Shown here in pieces: positions 63,407 to 64,000 of a stretch of DNA of 64,000 nucleotides. The first letter of the stretch is position 1. Each line of letters opens with the position of its first letter. Origin of the DNA: Lichenicoccus sp963693035 (GTDB taxonomy: Bacteria > Pseudomonadota > Alphaproteobacteria > Acetobacterales > Acetobacteraceae); assembly GCA_963693035.2 (NCBI GenBank), contig CAXMMQ010000003.1:310001-374000 (forward strand). Direction: 5' to 3'. The position numbers and the translations under genes were made by a program. The notes below the pieces were generated by a model. The model did not search any database and was not told the DNA's origin. It saw nothing but the letters and a program-made list of their open reading frames with translations.

Positions 63407-64000
63407 TCAGGGCCGGAAGACGAACTTGATCTGGTGGACGGACCCCAACTCCGATGCCGGCAGCGGCAGCTTCGCGCAGGTCGGATTCATCACGGCGGCC
63501 CGCGCCCGCTCGGCCAGCGCCCGATACGACGGATCGGCCTCCATGCGGGACTGGTCGGCCGCAGAGAACTCCACCATGCGCGCCTCGCCGACGGCATCGA
63601 CGGTGACCGTCAGGTGCGCCTGGAACTGCGCGTAGTTGCGGGCCTCGGTGTCCTCGGCGTAGCAGCGCCGCACGGAGCCTGCGATCGCATGCTGGTCGCC
63701 GGCACTGAGCGCCGAGGTGATGTCGCGGCCGCGCGTCGGCGCCCCGCCCTGGGCCGGGTTGGCGTGCGCGGTCGGCGCGTGGGTCTGCTTCTGGTCGGCG
63801 CGGAACTTCTCCAGCGTTGCCAGCAGAGAATGCGTGTCGGCCGCCGCATTCTTCGTCTTGTTCGGCTGCGTCAGGTGCGACGGGATCGACATTTGCGGCA
63901 GAGCCGGCAGCGTCGAGGGCGATGGCGGGCTCACGCTCTGCGACGCCGAGGGCGGCCTTGGCACCGGCGGCGGCGCCTGCACGCTCTCGGGTGACGGAGC
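63407..64000 (-). CDS. tolA: TolA/TonB-like C-terminal protein (5' partial)
   Basis: The last 197 residues of a protein that continues beyond the window. A Pro/Ser-rich segment leads to a C-terminal domain with the TolA-type motif (RCYAEDTEARNYAQFQAHLTV, then VDAVGEARMVEFSAAD and a final IKFVFRP). Position directly before tolB supports tolA, the inner-membrane-to-outer-membrane link of Tol-Pal. Confidence 0.9.
   Translation of the reverse strand, partial: APSPESVQAPPPVPRPPSASQSVSPPSPSTLPALPQMSIPSHLTQPNKTKNAAADTHSLLATLEKFRADQKQTHAPTAHANPAQGGAPTRGRDITSALSAGDQHAIAGSVRRCYAEDTEARNYAQFQAHLTVTVDAVGEARMVEFSAADQSRMEADPSYRALAERARAAVMNPTCAKLPLPASELGSVHQIKFVFRP

Overview
The window is very GC-rich (about 70 percent by eye) and densely packed, with many ATGA-type stop/start overlaps. 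It has the gene stock of an alphaproteobacterium, most likely of the Acetobacteraceae/Acetobacterales. The clues are a class I lysyl-tRNA synthetase, a Usg protein, an Hsp20-DUF1150 pair, DUF4169 and DUF3309 proteins, a CIRCE-controlled groESL, a fused DppD-DppF ATPase and a tol-pal-cpoB-tilS-ftsH-folP-glmM cluster. The family assignment is inference from gene content; no rRNA or other decisive marker is present.

Layout. 1-2.5 kb: end of a peptide ABC transporter. 2.5-4.3 kb: small genes, a repeat-containing lipoprotein and a secreted-protein gene broken by three frameshifts. 4.3-8.1 kb: a minus-strand operon, class I lysS followed by an MprF-like flippase that lacks the catalytic half of its synthase domain. 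8.2-15.7 kb: DinG-like helicase, cold-shock protein, groESL with promoter, CIRCE and terminator, usg, dienelactone hydrolase. 15.8-17.4 kb: DUF3309 peptide and a lower-GC acyltransferase islet. 17.5-24 kb: mtnP, cytochrome bc1 genes petB-petC without a Rieske gene, hemF, a Bug-like periplasmic protein, lhgO. 24.1-25.1 kb: DUF1150 and Hsp20 behind an RpoH-like promoter. 25.2-30.2 kb: def-fmt-truA facing a membrane protein-dapE-dapD operon.

30.4-37.6 kb: two c-di-GMP-type proteins (one with a degenerate GGDEF, one with a degenerate GGDEF and intact EAL), a DUF2336-like partner, an MFS drug transporter, an FKBP isomerase and a DUF488 pseudogene. 37.58-37.75 kb: a 162-bp element with 22-bp perfect terminal inverted repeats. 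38-45.9 kb: LpxR-like outer-membrane protein, PuuE-like deacetylase, two-domain cold-shock protein, a phosphoesterase/phospholipase C overlapping an orphan amino-acid binding protein, and glutamine synthetase II. 46-49.5 kb: YcjX/YcjF pair, a broken DUF4287-like gene, RNase T2. 49.6-52.4 kb: carbohydrate kinase-SDR pair and a MarR remnant. 52.5-54.5 kb: small secreted protein, retropepsin-like protease, thiD. 54.5-64 kb: glmM, folP, ftsH, tilS, cpoB, pal, tolB and the end of tolA, all on the minus strand.

Most genes serve housekeeping functions: envelope integrity (Tol-Pal, GlmM, DapD/E), translation (Def, Fmt, TruA, TilS, LysRS), proteostasis (GroESL, Hsp20, FtsH) and respiration (bc1). No complete unknown multi-gene system, CRISPR array, prophage or intact insertion sequence was seen. 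The most distinctive items are the lysS-mprF operon with its truncated MprF, the inverted-repeat element, the SEWY variant in cytochrome b, and a protease frame that runs through a terminator into an opposing gene.
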